Source of the DNA: Saccharomonospora glauca K62
Lineage (GTDB): Bacteria > Actinomycetota > Actinomycetes > Mycobacteriales > Pseudonocardiaceae
Length of the DNA stretch: 64,000 nt
Assembly (NCBI RefSeq): GCF_000243395.2
Contig: NZ_CM001484.1
Location: forward strand, 1,475,568-1,539,567
Direction of reading: 5' to 3'
Shown here: piece after piece, positions 1 to 9,996 of the stretch
How positions within the stretch are numbered: the stretch's first letter is position 1
How the letters are laid out: each line of letters starts with the position of its first letter
Notes under the pieces: model-generated
Told to the model about the DNA's origin: nothing
What the model saw: the letters and a program-made list of their open reading frames with translations, nothing else
Databases searched by the model: none
Translations under genes and position numbers: made by a program

Positions 1-428
1 TGCCGGAGTCCGGGGGCAACCGTTGGGTGACGTTCGCCGAGACCGCGCGGGCCGACCTCGTGGACGCGGGAGGATTTTTGGTCCTCGGGGCGCTGGTGTC
101 GGCGGTGCTCGGCGTCCTGGTCCCGCCGTCGTGGTTTTCGGTGCTGTCGGACGACGTCGTGCTGGGCGTCGTGGTGATGGCGGTGCTCGCGGTGGTGCTC
201 TCGTTGTGCAGCGAGGCCGACGCGTTCGTGGTCGCCTCGCTCGCCCCGGTCCCGTTGCTGCCGAAGCTGGTGTTCCTGGTGGTGGGGCCCGCCGTGGACC
301 TCAAGCTGTTCGCGCTGCAGGCCGGCACGTTCGGCCGGGCCTTCGCGGTGCGCTTCGCGCCCGCGACGTTCGTGGTGGCGGTGGGGTGCGCCGTGCTGAC
401 GGGGACGTTGGTGCTGGGGGAGGGCTGA
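1..428 (+). CDS. Permease, YraQ/DUF318 type (C-terminal part; 5' end outside window)
   Basis: The first complete codon is at base 3 and the frame is open from the window edge, so only the last ~142 residues are present. These contain several hydrophobic membrane spans and the motif CSEADAFV, a hallmark of the DUF318/UPF0718 permease family. The stop codon overlaps the ATG of the next gene (ATGA), and that partner (TIGR03943 family) is the usual neighbour of this family, so the two probably form one inner-membrane unit. The substrate is unknown. The convergent Zur gene just downstream makes a metal link tempting, but that is inference. Confidence 0.8.
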   Translation, partial: PESGGNRWVTFAETARADLVDAGGFLVLGALVSAVLGVLVPPSWFSVLSDDVVLGVVVMAVLAVVLSLCSEADAFVVASLAPVPLLPKLVFLVVGPAVDLKLFALQAGTFGRAFAVRFAPATFVVAVGCAVLTGTLVLGEG

Positions 429-1153
429 TGCGGCGCGAGACGCAGAACGTACTGCTGGTGCTGCTCGGTGGCGCGTTGTTGAAGATCGGCCTCACCGGCG
501 ACTACCTGCGCTACGTCAAGCCGACGCACCAGCCGTGGCTGGTCGGCACGGCGGCGGTGACGGTGGCGTTGGGGGTGGTCGCGATCGTTCGCGACGTGCT
601 CGTCGCCCGTCGGGCGGTGGTCGACCACGCGGGTCACGAGCACCACGCGCGGTCGGCGTGGTTGCTGGTGCTGCCGGTGCTGGCCGTGTTCCTCGTTGCG
701 CCACCCGCGTTGGGGGCCGACTCGGTCAGACGTGACGCGGCGGCCGGAGCGGTGCAGGGCGCGCAACGTCCGGAGTCGCCGTTTCCGCCGCTGCCGGACG
801 ACGACGTGGTGCCGCTGTCGATGACCGCGTTCGTGACGCGCGCCGGGTGGGACCCGGCGGACAGCCTGGTGGGCCGCACGGTGTCGTTGACGGGGTTCGT
901 GGTCCACGCGGACGGCGAGGTGATGCTCGCGCGCCTGGTGATCGGCTGCTGTGCCGCGGACGCCTCACCGGTACGCGTGCGTCTGGTGGGGGAGGCCGTC
1001 GAGGAGTTGGCCGAGATCCCGGAGGACACGTGGCTCACCGTCACCGGCACCCTCGTGCCGGGCACGGCGATACCGGAGACCGGGTACCGTCCGGACCTCA
1101 CCGTGCTCACCGTGCGCGAGGTGGCCGAGCCCGCCGACCCGTACGAGCACTGA
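428..1153 (+). CDS. TIGR03943 family membrane protein, partner of the DUF318 permease
   Basis: This 241-residue protein starts at the ATG that overlaps the permease stop. It has two N-terminal membrane spans (about residues 7-25 and 38-56), a third hydrophobic stretch near residues 78-95, and a soluble C-terminal domain. That domain has a paired cysteine motif (IGCCAADASPV) and an OB-like strand pattern ending TVTGTLVPG. This architecture matches the TIGR03943 family, which is almost always encoded directly after a DUF318 permease. Function is not known. Co-translation with the permease is suggested by the 4-bp overlap. A longer frame running upstream through the permease is a shadow. Confidence 0.75.
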   Translation: MRRETQNVLLVLLGGALLKIGLTGDYLRYVKPTHQPWLVGTAAVTVALGVVAIVRDVLVARRAVVDHAGHEHHARSAWLLVLPVLAVFLVAPPALGADSVRRDAAAGAVQGAQRPESPFPPLPDDDVVPLSMTAFVTRAGWDPADSLVGRTVSLTGFVVHADGEVMLARLVIGCCAADASPVRVRLVGEAVEELAEIPEDTWLTVTGTLVPGTAIPETGYRPDLTVLTVREVAEPADPYEH

Positions 1154-1188
1154 CGCGGTGTGGTGGCTTCCGGGGAGGTTGGAGGCGG

Positions 1189-1614
1189 CTACTTCGCCGC
1201 CGTGCACGTGGCGCACGTGCCGGTGATCTCCACCGTGTGGTCGACGTCGGAGAATCCGTTGCCCAGGGCGATGCGCTCGGCCCACCGCTCCACCGCCGGG
1301 CCCTCCACCTCGACGGTGTAGCCGCAGCGGCGGCACACCAGGTGGTGGTGATGGTGGGACGAGCACTGCCGGTACAGCGCCTCGCCCGAGTCGGTGCGCA
1401 ACACGTCGATCTCGCCGGCTTCGGACAGCGACTGCAACGTGCGGTAGACGGTGGTCAGGCCGATGCCCTCGCCGCGCTTGCGGAGTTCGTCGTGGAGTTC
1501 TTGTGCCGAACGGAAGTCGTCGATCTCGGCGAGCAGGTCGACGACGGCGGCGCGCTGCTTGGTCGCCCTGCGTCCCGGAAGCGGGACCCGACCGCGGGGC
1601 TCGGTGGTACTCAT
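1189..1614 (-). CDS. zur: Zinc uptake regulator Zur (Fur family)
   Basis: This 141-residue Fur-family repressor has an N-terminal winged helix (LTTVYRTLQSLSEAG is the recognition region) and a C-terminal metal-binding dimerisation domain. That domain has the histidine run SSHHHHHLVCRRCG and a second CxxC near the C-terminus (CATC), the structural zinc site. It lies 5 bp downstream of an ArsR/SmtB gene in the same direction, the order seen for smtB-zur (furB) in mycobacteria, and glyS follows in the same neighbourhood. It is expected to repress zinc import genes when zinc is plentiful. No Zur box was recognised near it. Family confidence is high; the Zur rather than Fur assignment rests on context and the histidine-rich site. 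Confidence 0.9.
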   Translation of the reverse strand: MSTTEPRGRVPLPGRRATKQRAAVVDLLAEIDDFRSAQELHDELRKRGEGIGLTTVYRTLQSLSEAGEIDVLRTDSGEALYRQCSSHHHHHLVCRRCGYTVEVEGPAVERWAERIALGNGFSDVDHTVEITGTCATCTAAK

Positions 1615-1619
1615 ACCGG

Positions 1620-2015
1620 CTACGCGTCCTCCTGCACGTGTGCGACGGCGTCGACGACGATGTGTGCGAGATGGTCGTCCACCAAGTGGTACACCACCTC
1701 GCGACCTCGTCGCTCACCCTGTACCACACCGGCGGTCTTCAGCACCCGGAGATGCTGGCTGATGAGGGGTTGGGCCACGCTGAGGGCGTCCACGAGCTCG
1801 TGCACGCAGCGGGGGCCGTGCCGCAGTTGCAGCACGATCGCGATGCGCACCGGGGCGGCGAGAGCGCGCAGAAGTTCACCCGCTTCGGTGAGTGTCGACG
1901 CCGGTGGCGGCGTGGCGACGGCCGGTGGTCGCCTCGTGGCGGAGTGTTCCTGTTCGCCCACGTCAGCGGGGTCGGACGTCGGAGAACGCGTCGCGTCGGA
2001 ACCCACCGTCGCCAT
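1620..2015 (-). CDS. ArsR/SmtB-family zinc-responsive repressor
   Basis: This 131-residue winged-helix protein has the core RIAIVLQLRHGPRCVHELV followed by the recognition helix QPLISQHLRVLK. The last helix carries D113-x-H115-x10-H126-x2-E129, which exactly matches the alpha-5 zinc site of SmtB/CzrA-type repressors. The start at 2015 (MATVGSD) was chosen because upstream in-frame codons run through the presumed operator and read as non-coding. Zur follows 5 bp after its stop. In mycobacteria this pair is an operon in which SmtB represses zur until zinc binds, and the same logic is inferred here. Confidence 0.9.
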   Translation of the reverse strand: MATVGSDATRSPTSDPADVGEQEHSATRRPPAVATPPPASTLTEAGELLRALAAPVRIAIVLQLRHGPRCVHELVDALSVAQPLISQHLRVLKTAGVVQGERRGREVVYHLVDDHLAHIVVDAVAHVQEDA

Positions 2016-2053
2016 GTCGCTCTCCAGCCTCGGTCGTCCTGCAGCATTCCGGG

Positions 2054-2077
2054 AGTGCACTACCATCCTAGTGCTCT
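2054..2077. promoter_or_regulatory. Candidate SmtB operator
   Basis: The perfect inverted repeat GCACTA-N6-TAGTGC lies at 2057-2074, extendable to 9-bp arms with one mismatch at 2054-2077. It sits about 40 bp upstream of the SmtB-type start and overlaps TAGGAT on the reverse strand, which could be its -10 element. An autoregulatory operator is the simplest reading; this is inferred from position and symmetry. Confidence 0.45.
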
Positions 2078-2134
2078 GCGCGACGGGTGATCCCGTACCG
2101 CACGTGGCTGGGCCGACGAGGGCAGGGGGAAAGC

Positions 2135-3271
2135 GTGAGTCGTGTCGTGGCGAGGTCGAGCGCGGTTGTGGTGGCGACGGCACTGACCGTCCTCGCGTCC
2201 GGAGCCGCGACGCCCGTCGCGGCCCTGCCCGGCCCCGTGGACCCCGAGACGGGGCCGGTGGCCTTCGCCAACGTCGCGTCGATGGCGGTCACCGACGACG
2301 GCTACGGCAGGCCGGGCGGTTCGGTCGTCACCGAGACCCAGCGCTCGCCCCTCACCACCGGGGTGTCGCGACTCGGCAGCGAGCGCTCGGCGCTGCCCGG
2401 TTCCGAGGGGGAACGCGCCGCCGTGGGGCCGAACTACCTGCTCGACATCGACGATCACGACGTCTTCGCGCGGCTCGGGGACGACGGTGTGCCCGAGGCG
2501 AGCGCGCGGGCGGACTTCGTCCTCACCGATCTGGCCGCCGACGCGCCGGTGTTGGTGTTCGAGCGCGCGACGACGTCGGCGACGTGCGCCTCGGCGACGG
2601 AACCGGAGTCGTCGGCGTCGGCGTCCCGGCTCTCCGTCATCGACCCCGACGGGGCCCTTCGACCGGTGCCGTTACCCGAGCCGGGGGACGAGGTGAGCAA
2701 GCGGGACCTGCCCTTCGGGGCTCCCGTGGAGATCGGCGAGGACGAGACGGCGACCTCCGATCTGCGGATCCGGCCGGTGACCGACTTCGACCAGCTGCTG
2801 CGGCAACAGCAGTGGCGTGACGGCGAGGTCACCGCCTCCTCGGGTTGGCTCGTCGAGATCGAGACCCACGTGAGGCCGAAGGACGGCAGCCGTTCCGAGT
2901 TGCCCGTGCCCGAGGAGATCTCGGAGGGCGCGTCGCCGGAGGCGCCGGAGGCCGGTGACGGGGAGCAGCACTCCGTGCGCACCGTCGAGACCACGCTCGT
3001 GCTGGGCGGGGTGAGCTGCTCGGTGCCGCGTGACTTCGGACGCGCGGGAGGCGGCGGGGAGGCCGAGCCGGCCGCGCCGCCGTCGGTTCCGGTGACGATC
3101 CCGGCCGGTGTCGGTGCGCCGGACGAGCGGATCGTGCGGGCGGCGGGTGACACTGACGACGCGCGGTCGGCCACCGTGTGGGGGACGGCATTGGTGGCCG
3201 GAGGCGGGCTCCTGGGACTCGCCGCGGTGTGGTTGGCGCGCAAGGCACGGTCGACGCGGGTCCGTCCGTGA
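2135..3271 (+). CDS. Secreted, membrane-anchored protein of unknown function next to a sortase
   Basis: The GTG at 2135 is preceded by an AGGGGGA ribosome site and gives 378 residues. The N-terminus is a signal peptide (basic SRVVARSS, hydrophobic stretch, cut after about residue 31, AALPGP). The body is acidic, rich in Asp/Glu/Ser/Pro, with two widely spaced cysteines. The C-terminus has one membrane span (about residues 346-366) and a basic tail ([11 protein letters not shown]). No LPXTG-like sorting motif precedes that span, so it is probably not a canonical sortase substrate despite the sortase gene overlapping its stop. No known domain was recognised. Confidence 0.65.
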   Translation: MSRVVARSSAVVVATALTVLASGAATPVAALPGPVDPETGPVAFANVASMAVTDDGYGRPGGSVVTETQRSPLTTGVSRLGSERSALPGSEGERAAVGPNYLLDIDDHDVFARLGDDGVPEASARADFVLTDLAADAPVLVFERATTSATCASATEPESSASASRLSVIDPDGALRPVPLPEPGDEVSKRDLPFGAPVEIGEDETATSDLRIRPVTDFDQLLRQQQWRDGEVTASSGWLVEIETHVRPKDGSRSELPVPEEISEGASPEAPEAGDGEQHSVRTVETTLVLGGVSCSVPRDFGRAGGGGEAEPAAPPSVPVTIPAGVGAPDERIVRAAGDTDDARSATVWGTALVAGGGLLGLAAVWLARKARSTRVRP

Positions 3272-3939
3272 CCTCCCGGTGGCGTTCGCCGATGTGGCAG
3301 CGCAGGGCGGCGACCGTGCTCGGGGTGCTGGCCGTCCTCGCCGTCACCACGGGAATGGCGGTGCTGCGCAGTGTGCCGAGCGGGTCCGGTTCCGAGACGT
3401 CGGCGTCCTCCGGAGTCACGGTCGAGGCGCCGGAGGAGAGGACTTCCGAAGCCTCGCGACAGCCGCGTCCGACCTCCCCGCGTCCGGGTCCGCAGCCGGC
3501 GAACAGCGTGCGCCTTCCGGACGGGGCCACCGCCACGCTCGTGCGGACGGAGCTGACCGCCGACGGCACGCTGCCGATCCCCGACGGGGTCGCCCACGCG
3601 GCGTGGTGGGGTGCCGAGTTCGGCCACGATCGCGGCGTCGCGCTCGTGGCCGGGCACGTCGACTGGTACGGGCGGTCGGGCTCGTTCTCCGGGTTGTTCC
3701 GGCTGGTGGCCGGTGACGAGGTGGTGGTGCGGGATGAGGCGGGGCGGAGGTGGACCTATCGCGTCGTCGCGGCGACGACCGTGCACAAAAGCGGGCTGGC
3801 CGCGAAGGCGCCCGAGTTGTTCTCCCAGGACGGCCCCCATCGGCTGGTTCTCGTCACGTGCGGTGGTGACTACGTCGGCGGAGCGGAGGGCTACGAGGAC
3901 AACCACATCGTCACCGCGGAGCTGGTCAGCGGGCCTTGA
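3268..3939 (+). CDS. Sortase (class E/F-like)
   Basis: The GTG at 3268 overlaps the previous stop (GTGA) and gives 223 residues; an ATG at 3292 is an alternative. A single N-terminal membrane span (about residues 14-32) and a Ser/Pro/Glu-rich linker lead to the sortase beta-barrel. The catalytic pair is visible as His130 in VAGHVDWYG and Cys198 in [10 protein letters not shown]. Overall length and the LVTCGG motif match actinobacterial class E/F sortases. It should act outside the membrane, joining surface proteins. Co-transcription with the anchored protein upstream suggests a shared envelope role, but no sorting signal is seen there. Confidence 0.82.
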   Translation: MTSRWRSPMWQRRAATVLGVLAVLAVTTGMAVLRSVPSGSGSETSASSGVTVEAPEERTSEASRQPRPTSPRPGPQPANSVRLPDGATATLVRTELTADGTLPIPDGVAHAAWWGAEFGHDRGVALVAGHVDWYGRSGSFSGLFRLVAGDEVVVRDEAGRRWTYRVVAATTVHKSGLAAKAPELFSQDGPHRLVLVTCGGDYVGGAEGYEDNHIVTAELVSGP

Positions 3940-4031
3940 GGGGCCGCCTCCCCACCGGAGCCGTCGCCCGTCTGGCCGGATACGCTGTGAGGTCTAAAGA
4001 CCAGCCATTTCCGGATGCTTCGGAGCGTGGA

Positions 4032-5420
<1,389 letters not shown>

Positions 5421-5424
5421 AGCC

Positions 5425-6051
5425 GTGGCGGCGATGAGGAAGTGGCTGACGAGGACGGTCGTCGGGATCGTCCTCGTCGGTCTGCTGATCGTGGGGGGAA
5501 CGGCCTTCCGCGTGTGGTATGTGGCGAGGGCCGACGAACGCCCGAGGGTGGACGCCATCGTGGTGCTGGGCGCGGCCCAGTACAACGGCAGGCCGTCGGA
5601 GATCTTCCAGGCGCGGCTCGCCCACGCCCAGCAGCTCTACGAGCAGGGCGTGGCCGGGGTGATCGTCACCACCGGTGGCATGCGCGCCGGGGACGCCTAC
5701 ACCGAGGCGGAGGCGGGCGCGAACTGGTTGCGTGACCGGGGAGTGCCCGAGGAGGCGCTGATCGCCGTCGGCGAGGGCAACGACACCTTGCGTTCGCTAC
5801 GGGCCGCCGCCGCCGAGATCCGGGGTCGGGGCTGGAACGACGTCGTGCTCGTGAGCGATCCGTGGCATTCGCTGCGGGCGGGCATCATGGCGGAGGACTC
5901 GGGGCTGAGGGTGTGGACCTCGCCCACTCATTCCGGTCCCATCGTGCAGATGCGCAGCACGCAGGCCCGCTACATCCTGCGGGAGACCGCGGCGCTGCTG
6001 TACTACCGGGTGTCGAAGAACCCGGCCGATTCCGTGGATCTCGGAATGTAG
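5425..6051 (+). CDS. YdcF/SanA-like DUF218 membrane protein
   Basis: This protein has about 208 residues from the GTG at 5425 (an ATG at 5434 is equally possible), 4 bp after glyQS. An N-terminal membrane anchor (about residues 10-28) precedes a DUF218 domain with VDAIVVLGAAQYNGRPS, the periodic ARLAHAQQLYEQG helix and a DPWHSLRA motif. The family includes E. coli SanA and YdcF and is linked to envelope functions, with no settled reaction. Likely co-transcribed with glyQS, though the pairing has no clear meaning. Confidence 0.8.
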   Translation: MAAMRKWLTRTVVGIVLVGLLIVGGTAFRVWYVARADERPRVDAIVVLGAAQYNGRPSEIFQARLAHAQQLYEQGVAGVIVTTGGMRAGDAYTEAEAGANWLRDRGVPEEALIAVGEGNDTLRSLRAAAAEIRGRGWNDVVLVSDPWHSLRAGIMAEDSGLRVWTSPTHSGPIVQMRSTQARYILRETAALLYYRVSKNPADSVDLGM

Positions 6052-6081
6052 GACGGCTATCACCCGATGGTGTGGCACGCG

Positions 6082-6132
6082 CGTCTCATGCAGTGAGAGA
6101 CGGTTGGGGTGTGTCGGAGGGCTCACTAGCGT
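6082..6132 (+). promoter_or_regulatory. metY promoter with an adjacent palindromic operator candidate
   Basis: TTGGGG (6104-6109), a 17-bp spacer and TAGCGT (6127-6132) form a good housekeeping promoter, with a start expected about 28 bases before the metY codon. Directly upstream, 6082-6102 is an imperfect palindrome: CGTCTC and GAGACG flank a 9-base centre that itself holds TCA/TGA symmetry. Its place against the -35 box suggests a repressor or activator site for methionine control. No SAM-riboswitch-like leader fits in the short untranslated region. Confidence 0.5.
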
Positions 6133-6166
6133 CTGGGGGACACCGAGCCGCAAAGGAGTGAGTCCA

Positions 6167-7465
6167 GTGAGCGATGGATGGTCGTTCGAGACCAAGCAGA
6201 TCCACGCGGGAGCGCAGCCCGACCCGACCACCGGCGCGCGTGCCACGCCGATCTATCAGACGACCTCCTACGTCTTCCGGGACACCCAGCACGGTGCCGA
6301 CCTGTTCAGCCTCGCCGAGCCGGGCAACATCTACACCCGGATCATGAACCCCACCCAGGACGTCCTGGAGCAGCGGGTCGCCGCACTGGAGGGCGGGGTG
6401 GCCGCGCTGGCGTTCGCCTCCGGCTCGGCCGCCACCACGGCGGCGGTACTGAACCTCGCGGGCGCGGGTGACCACGTCGTCGTGAGCCCCGCGCTGTACG
6501 GCGGCACGTACAACCTCTTCCGGCACACGCTGCCCAAGCTCGGCATCGAGGTCACCTTCCTCACCGACCAGGACAACCTCGACGAGTGGCGGTCGGCGGC
6601 GAAGCCGAACACGAAGCTGTTCTTCGCCGAGACGCTCGCCAACCCCGGCAGCAACGTGCTCGACATCCGCGGGGTCGCCGACGTCGCGCACGAGGTCGGC
6701 GTGCCGCTGGTGGTGGACAACACCATCCCGACGCCGTACCTGCTGCGGCCCATCGAGCACGGCGCGGACGTCGTGGTGCACTCGGCGACGAAGTACCTCG
6801 GCGGCCACGGCACCACGATCGCGGGCGTGCTGGTGGACGGCGGAACCTTCGACTTCGGCGCGCACCCCGAGCGCTTCCCCGGCTTCAACGAGCCCGACCC
6901 CAGCTACAACGGCCTCAAGTTCTGGGAGGCCCTCGGGCCGGGCGCGTTCGCGGCGAAGGCGCGCGTGCAGTTGCTGCGTGACACCGGCGCGGCCATCGCT
7001 CCGCTGAACGCCTTCCTGATCCTGCAGGGCATCGAGACGTTGTCGCTGCGCATGGAGCGGCACGTCTCCAACGCCAAGGCGCTGGCCGAGTGGCTGGAGC
7101 AGCGCGACGAGGTGGAGAAGGTCTACTACGCCAGCCTGCCGTCGAGCCCCTACTACGAGGCGGCGCAGAAGTACCTGCCCCTGGGCGCGGGTGCGGTGCT
7201 GTCGTTCGAGCTGCGGGGCGGGGTCGAGGCCGGACGCGCGTTCGTGGACGGCACCGAACTGCACAGCCAGCTCGTCAACATCGGTGACGTGCGCAGCCTG
7301 ATCGTGCACCCCGCCAGCACCACGCACAGCCAGCTCACCCCCGAGGAGCAGCTGGCGAGTGGTGTGACGCCGGGGCTGGTGCGACTGGCAGTGGGGCTGG
7401 AGGGGCTCGCGGACCTGCAGGCCGACCTGGAAGCCGGTTTCCGCGCCGCGAAGGCGGCTCTGTGA
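6167..7465 (+). CDS. metY: O-acetylhomoserine sulfhydrylase / aminocarboxypropyltransferase
   Basis: This 432-residue PLP enzyme converts O-acetylhomoserine and sulfide (or methanethiol) to homocysteine (or methionine). The GTG at 6167 follows an AAAGGAG site. It opens with the Cys/Met-metabolism family signature (FETKQIHAGAQPDPTTGARATPIYQTTSY), binds PLP through Lys209 in HSATKYLGGHG, and has the extended length typical of MetY over MetB/MetC. The stop overlaps the metX start (GTGA), so the acetyl donor step and the sulfhydrylation step are co-translated. Confidence 0.95.
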   Translation: MSDGWSFETKQIHAGAQPDPTTGARATPIYQTTSYVFRDTQHGADLFSLAEPGNIYTRIMNPTQDVLEQRVAALEGGVAALAFASGSAATTAAVLNLAGAGDHVVVSPALYGGTYNLFRHTLPKLGIEVTFLTDQDNLDEWRSAAKPNTKLFFAETLANPGSNVLDIRGVADVAHEVGVPLVVDNTIPTPYLLRPIEHGADVVVHSATKYLGGHGTTIAGVLVDGGTFDFGAHPERFPGFNEPDPSYNGLKFWEALGPGAFAAKARVQLLRDTGAAIAPLNAFLILQGIETLSLRMERHVSNAKALAEWLEQRDEVEKVYYASLPSSPYYEAAQKYLPLGAGAVLSFELRGGVEAGRAFVDGTELHSQLVNIGDVRSLIVHPASTTHSQLTPEEQLASGVTPGLVRLAVGLEGLADLQADLEAGFRAAKAAL

Positions 7466-8592
7466 GTTCGTCCGGTAGTACCGGTCTCCCGCCCGCTACC
7501 GGTGCGTGGCAGGCGGGAGATCCGCCGGGACGGCGACAGTGGTTCCGGCCCGAGACCGTGTTGCGGCTGGAGTCGGGGCGGGAGCTTCCCGGCGTCGAGA
7601 TCGCGTACGAGACGTGGGGAAAGCTCAACGCCGACGGGTCGAACGCGGTGTTGGTCGAACACGCTCTGACGGGCGACAGCCACGCGGCGGGGGATGTCCA
7701 GCCGGGGCATCCGAGCCCCGGCTGGTGGGACGGCCTGATCGGGCCCGGCAAGGCGTTGGACACGGACGAGCTGTTCGTGGTGGTGCCCAACGTGCTCGGG
7801 GGCTGCCAGGGCTCGACGGGCCCCGCCTCGCTCGCCGAGGACGGCAAGCACTGGGGGAGCCGCTTTCCGCAGCTCACGGTGCGCGACCAGGTGGCCGCCG
7901 AGATCGCGCTCGCCGACCACCTCGGCATCGAACGCTGGGCGGCCGTGCTGGGCGGCTCGATGGGCGGTATGCGCGCGCTGGAGTGGGCGGTCATGCGGCC
8001 CGAGCGCGTGCGGCGGTTAATGGTGCTGGCGAGTCCGGCGGCGTCGTCGGCCGACCAGATCGCGTGGGCCTCGCCGCAGATCCACGCCATCCTCGCCGAT
8101 CCGAACTGGAAGGGCGGCGACTACCACGAGGGCGGACCGGGGGAGGGACCTCACCTCGGTCTCGGGGTGGCGCGTCGCATCGCCCACGCCACCTACCGCA
8201 GCGCCGAGGAACTCAACGAGCGATTCGGGCGTCGCCCACAGGGCGAGGACGACCCCCGGTTCGCCGTCGAATCCTATTTGGATCACCACGCGGACAAGCT
8301 CGTCCGCCGGTTCGACGCGGCGAGTTACGTGTTGTTGACGCGTTCGATGAACGGGCACGACGTCGGGCGGGACCGGGGAGGAATCCGCCAGGCGCTGTCG
8401 CGGGTGACGGCCAGGACGGTCGCGGTCGGGGTGGACTCCGACCGGCTGTATCCGGCGGAGCAGGTGCGGGAACTGGCCGACGGCATCGCCACCGCCCGCT
8501 ACGCCGAGATCACCTCGCCGTACGGGCACGACTCGTTCCTCATCGAGACCGAGCAGGTGGCGACGCTGGTGAAGGAGCTGCTGGGGGAGTGA
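7462..8592 (+). CDS. metX: Homoserine O-acetyltransferase
   Basis: This 376-residue alpha/beta-hydrolase-fold enzyme transfers acetyl from acetyl-CoA to homoserine, the first committed step of methionine synthesis. The nucleophile is Ser166 in the elbow GGSMGGM and the catalytic His is His356 in YGHDSFL. Other family blocks are ETWGKLN, LTGDSHAAG and NVLGGCQGSTGP. The GTG start at 7462 lies inside the metY stop, so the two genes are translationally coupled. Confidence 0.95.
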   Translation: MSSSGSTGLPPATGAWQAGDPPGRRQWFRPETVLRLESGRELPGVEIAYETWGKLNADGSNAVLVEHALTGDSHAAGDVQPGHPSPGWWDGLIGPGKALDTDELFVVVPNVLGGCQGSTGPASLAEDGKHWGSRFPQLTVRDQVAAEIALADHLGIERWAAVLGGSMGGMRALEWAVMRPERVRRLMVLASPAASSADQIAWASPQIHAILADPNWKGGDYHEGGPGEGPHLGLGVARRIAHATYRSAEELNERFGRRPQGEDDPRFAVESYLDHHADKLVRRFDAASYVLLTRSMNGHDVGRDRGGIRQALSRVTARTVAVGVDSDRLYPAEQVRELADGIATARYAEITSPYGHDSFLIETEQVATLVKELLGE

Positions 8593-8628
8593 GTCCCTAA
8601 GCGACCGGGGTGTGACTGCAGTGGGGTG

Positions 8629-8672
8629 GCCGACGGTTTTCGACGCCCAACGCCGCGTCGGAGACCGTCGGC
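8629..8672. terminator. Long hairpin between metX and dgt
   Basis: GCCGACGGT (8629-8637) pairs with ACCGTCGGC (8664-8672), and inside them CGACGC (8641-8646) pairs with GCGTCG (8655-8660) around an 8-base loop. It lies 37 bases past the metX stop and ends 30 bases before dgt. There is no T-tract, so it may be an actinobacterial-style terminator or another RNA structure. Confidence 0.5.
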
Positions 8673-8702
8673 TCCCGTCGTGTCGCCGTAAGCTTCTCCG
8701 GC

Positions 8703-9974
8703 ATGGGCTACACCACGCACGACGCGCAGCGCCGGTTCGCCGAGCGGCCCAAGTCCTCCGGGCTACCGGGCACGGACGGGGACGGTCGGACACCGTACGC
8801 GCGGGACCGCGCCAGAGTGCTGCACTCGGCGGCGTTGCGGAGGCTGGCCGGGAAGACCCAGGTCGTCGGCCCCGGTGAGGGAGCCGAGGTCAGCGGGGTC
8901 CCGAGGACCCGGCTGACGCACTCGCTGGAGGTCGCGCAGATCAGCCGCGGCATCGCGGTCGACCTCGGCGCCGACCCCGACCTCTGCGACACCGCCGGGC
9001 TGGCCCACGACATCGGCCACCCGCCGTTCGGACACAACGGCGAGGCGGCGCTCGACGAGGCCGCGCGGACCTGCGGCGGGTTCGAGGGCAATGCCCAGAC
9101 CCTGCGCATCCTGACCCGGCTCGAGACCAAGGTCCTCGGCGAGGACGGGGAACCCTACGGGCTCAACCTCACCCGCGCCAGCCTCGACGCGGTGCTGAAG
9201 TACCCGTGGCGGCGCCGGGACGGGCAGCGCAAGTTCGGCGTCTACGCCGACGACGTCGAGGCGTTCCGGTGGGTGCGAGCCGGGGCGCCCGGTGAGCGCA
9301 CCTGCCTGGAGGCGCAGATCATGGACTGGGCTGACGACGTGGCCTACTCGGTGCACGACGTCGAGGACGGTGTGCTGGCCGGCCGCATCTCCCTGTCGGT
9401 GCTCGCCGACGCGCAGGAGCGCAGGGCGCTGGCGGAACTGGCGGCGGAGCACTTCTGCGCCCTGTCCGCGGACGCGGTCGAGGACGCCGCGCTCGGGCTG
9501 GTGGACCTGCCCGCCGTGGCGGAGCTGGTCCGTGTTCCCTACGACGGGTCCCCGGTCGCGCAGGCGGCGCTCAAACGCATGACGAGCGAACTCGTGGGCC
9601 GGTTCGTGGCGGCGGCGGTCACCGGCACGCGCGCCGAGTACGGGGAGGGTCCGCTGTCCCGCTACGGCGCCGAGCTCTCCGTGCCCGATCGGGTGGCGGC
9701 CGAGGTGGCGTTGCTCAAGGCGCTCGCCTTGCGGTACGTGATGAGCGACCGGTGGCGACTGGCCGTGCAGGAGGGACAGCGACAACTCCTCGCCGAGCTG
9801 GTGGAGGTGCTGCCGCTGCGAGCCCCCGAGGTGCTCGACGCGGGATTACGCCCCGCGTGGGAGGCGGCCTCGGACGACGCCGCCCGCCTGCGGGTGGTGA
9901 TCGACCAGATCGCCTCGCTCACCGACGCCCAGGCGAGGGCCTGGCACTCCTGGCATCTGGGACGGCATGGTTGA
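8703..9974 (+). CDS. dgt: Deoxyguanosinetriphosphate triphosphohydrolase-like protein
   Basis: This 423-residue HD-domain dNTPase hydrolyses dNTPs to the nucleoside and triphosphate, helping to balance pools. The metal ligands are visible: His73 in LTHSLEVAQ, His102-Asp103 in [15 protein letters not shown], and a later Asp in [18 protein letters not shown]. The N-terminal block [18 protein letters not shown] is typical. TAAGCT lies 8 bases before the ATG with no ribosome site, so the message may be leaderless. The dgt-dnaG neighbourhood is conserved in mycobacteria, here split by about 4.5 kb of other genes. Confidence 0.93.
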   Translation: MGYTTHDAQRRFAERPKSSGLPGTDGDGRTPYARDRARVLHSAALRRLAGKTQVVGPGEGAEVSGVPRTRLTHSLEVAQISRGIAVDLGADPDLCDTAGLAHDIGHPPFGHNGEAALDEAARTCGGFEGNAQTLRILTRLETKVLGEDGEPYGLNLTRASLDAVLKYPWRRRDGQRKFGVYADDVEAFRWVRAGAPGERTCLEAQIMDWADDVAYSVHDVEDGVLAGRISLSVLADAQERRALAELAAEHFCALSADAVEDAALGLVDLPAVAELVRVPYDGSPVAQAALKRMTSELVGRFVAAAVTGTRAEYGEGPLSRYGAELSVPDRVAAEVALLKALALRYVMSDRWRLAVQEGQRQLLAELVEVLPLRAPEVLDAGLRPAWEAASDDAARLRVVIDQIASLTDAQARAWHSWHLGRHG

Positions 9975-9996
9975 CTCATCACGGTACCGTCGTGGA

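Noticed and set aside
847-2820. A 657-residue forward frame across zur, smtB and their flanks
   Set aside because: It is antisense to two well-recognised regulators and rich in Arg/Gly shadow codons.
3060-3271. An LPXTG-type sorting signal in the secreted protein beside the sortase
   Set aside because: No LPXTG, LAXTG or similar motif precedes the C-terminal span.
6052-6166. A SAM riboswitch before metY
   Set aside because: The expected conserved core is not visible, and a promoter at 6104-6132 leaves too short a leader.
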